This document shows, in pieces, positions 62,437 through 64,000 of a DNA stretch of 64,000 nt. The notes beneath the pieces were generated by a model. It was given only the letters and a program-made list of their open reading frames with translations, ran no database searches and was not told the origin of the DNA. Each line of letters starts with the position of its first letter. Position 1 is the first letter of the stretch. The position numbers and the translations under genes were made by a program. Location of the stretch: contig NC_071333.1 in NCBI RefSeq assembly GCF_010183535.1, positions 4,834,587 to 4,898,586 on the forward strand. Direction: 5' to 3'. This DNA comes from Caenorhabditis remanei (taxonomy: Eukaryota > Nematoda > Chromadorea > Rhabditida > Rhabditidae).

Positions 62437-63355
62437 TTAGGTTGGCAAGAAAGTTTTTGTACATGTTTTTTTTTCGAATGCTGCCAGTCAATCGACAAGA
62501 ATCAAAACCAACTACGCATAATGTCGCGATCATCCTACGGATGGTCACAACCTTAGAAAAACACACATGACTTCACAGCCAAATCTCTCCACCAAATCCC
62601 CAAGCAGACCTACAATCTTGTGTGATCTCTCAATAGTGCGGAAAACTCCAATTCATACTACCGCCAAAGAAGCAAAAGCGCTCCATCAAACCCAACTCCT
62701 CCGCGGCGCGCACACTCTCTCGCCGCCACCTTCTGGAATTTTCCCAAAAGTGGTGCGAAATCACCGCAACAAGCGGCGAGCGACGCTCGCTCTTCAGTCG
62801 TTCCTCAAAGGACACTCAACGGATGGTCGACTCCTTTCGTCGTCTCCTACACCACCTACTCATTGCCGGACAATCAACATCATGTGAACGACACCTACAA
62901 TACCAGCACGAGCACTTCGCTCCCTACCTTAGAGTAGCTCCTCCTTTCCGTTTAAGGAATGAGCATTCTTTGGCTATGGGTGAGAAGGGAATGCTCTCGG
63001 ACAAGCCAACTACCAGCCAAGCCGATCGTCAACTCACTCATTCACCTGTCAAAGATCTCTAATAAAGATCTAAACTGGTACAACGTGTTCTCTCTCTAGC
63101 ATACCCAAACATACAACTGGTGCATCAGCTTAGAGGTTGGGGCGGTTACCAGACTCTAACCCGGCCGGCCTAACCTCCTCGTCACAGATAACCTTTGTTA
63201 GATAAACTCTCTGACCACATGAACAGGATTGGTACATGCTGTGAGTTATAGATGAAGAGTATCTATCACATTCTTTTTGTGAATTTTAAATGACAATCCA
63301 CACTACTAATACCACAATTGGAAAGTTCTAAAAACGTGATGGCAAGAATAAATAA
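62437..63355 (+). mobile_element. Second, fragmentary mariner of the same family
   Basis: 62437-62521 begins TTAGGTTGGCAAGAAAGTTT after a TA and follows the first ~85 bp of the mariner at 13812. 63187-63355 continues it (ACATGAACAGGATTGGTACA; compare about 14172-14330). The two halves are separated by an LTR-like insert, and the 3' half of the element is missing. Confidence 0.75.
62522..63186 (+). mobile_element. LTR-like insert (solo LTR) inside the mariner fragment
   Basis: The 665-bp insert starts TGTCGCGATC and ends CTCGTCACA (TG...CA). It is flanked by ATAA on both sides (CATAA and GATAA). An AATAAA lies near 63061, followed by a GT/CT-rich stretch, as in a U3-R-U5 order. The uninterrupted mariner copy at 13812 confirms that this block is an insertion. 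No primer-binding site or coding sequence is present, so a solo LTR is the best reading. Confidence 0.55.
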
Positions 63356-64000
63356 GAATAATAAGCGTCTACTGAAGAAAACGTCAGCCCGGGTATTATA
63401 GACTACTACATCCTCTGATCGACGAGTCTATCCGGTACCGACACAGATAAGAATGGTGGGGGAAGTCAATAACTAAAACTTTCTAGAACTTTCCAGATGT
63501 ATCTGGAAGTTTTTAGAAGTTTCTAGAAGTTTCTGAAACATTCTGGAAACTTTTGAAAATTTCTGGATGTTGCTGCCCGATTTTTGGGTTACGGTAGCTA
63601 CAGTAGTTAACAAATTTATCAACGTACTCGATCAGTGGGGATCTGAACTTTCCAAGGTATTCAGATTCGACTGTTAAAGTTCAAAACTCTGTAACTACCG
63701 TAATCCTACAGTAACCGGCCCAACTTTTTTTGGGGGTCATGCTGAGGGGTCAAAGTTGTTACCACCCTAGTCTGGTCTCCCCTCGTTCTGTTTGGAACCC
63801 TTTTTCATTTTTTGGGTTAGGTACGGTAGCTACAGTAATCCTACATTAATCTGACACCCGGGGTCCAAAAAATTGAAGCGCTCGGAGATTCATGGTTATA
63901 CACCCAAACATCTTTTGAAACGGTTCAGAGAGAAAAAAAGTTATTCAGGGAGAAGCGTCGGACGGACACACAGAACTATTCCATTAGTAGGAAGAAGATG
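63356..64000. other. Intergenic; HSE-like cluster and CTACAGTA repeats
   Basis: 63480-63570 is a run of alternating GAA/TTC motifs (TAGAAGTTTCTAGAAGTTTC). From 63590 onward, (G)GTAGCTACAGTA and its relatives recur (63592, 63688, 63709, 63821), a motif common in dispersed Caenorhabditis repeats. No gene is seen. Confidence 0.5.

Overview
The window looks like nuclear DNA of a Caenorhabditis-type nematode. Genes have many short introns (about 45-80 bp) with TTTTCAG-like acceptors. The recognisable families are an MSP-domain protein, a nematode F-box/FBA-type gene and a FoxA/PHA-4-like forkhead factor. Tc1/mariner-type elements and miniature inverted-repeat elements (MITEs) are common. The species cannot be named from sequence alone.

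Layout. 1-13 kb: a sparse gene region with one small single-pass membrane ORF (2684-2959), a Tc1/Tc3-like palindromic MITE (3242-4149), an F-box gene on the minus strand broken by one in-frame stop (5097-6094), short repeats, a clean six-exon MSP-domain gene (9276-10990), and a coiled-coil gene about 230 bp behind it that may be its operon partner (11223-11890). A possible LTR lies at 12090-12869.

13.3-47.2 kb: one large block of nested repeats. A satellite with a 70-bp unit (two related 35-bp halves) occupies 13279-13811 and 33964-47180. At one TA in this array sits a decayed mariner element (13812-33963, 28-bp inverted ends, TA duplication). Inside the mariner transposase sits an 18.9-kb near-perfect palindrome (14787-33697) with 5'-AG...CT-3' ends and a 6-bp TTCCTC target duplication. 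That is the insertion signature of Polinton/Maverick elements. Each ~9-kb arm carries one full-length, multi-exon, protein-primed family-B DNA polymerase gene with every catalytic motif visible. The two genes face each other across a GC-rich central hairpin that also carries tRNA-like sequence. No integrase, capsid, ATPase or protease gene was recognised in the arms. The whole element is therefore essentially two ~9-kb terminal inverted repeats joined head to head.

47-64 kb: degenerate inverted satellite units, a broken membrane-protein gene with a duplicated terminal exon (49.1 and 49.9-50.3 kb), an 18-base C tract, and a seven-exon minus-strand FoxA/PHA-4-like forkhead gene (50628-53157). 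A palindromic MITE with an internal tRNA-like sequence follows (53346-54176), then three copies of a dispersed repeat (about 54.4, 58.3 and 59.5 kb). The last copy ends just before the start codon of a seven-exon gene for an unrecognised acidic protein (59801-61571). A duplicated exon-like fragment (62161-62301, with an inverted copy at about 57.46 kb), a second fragment of the same mariner family split by an LTR-like insert, and heat-shock-element-like motifs close the window.

Exon models were joined by eye from GT...AG sites and phase. They are predictions, not transcripts.
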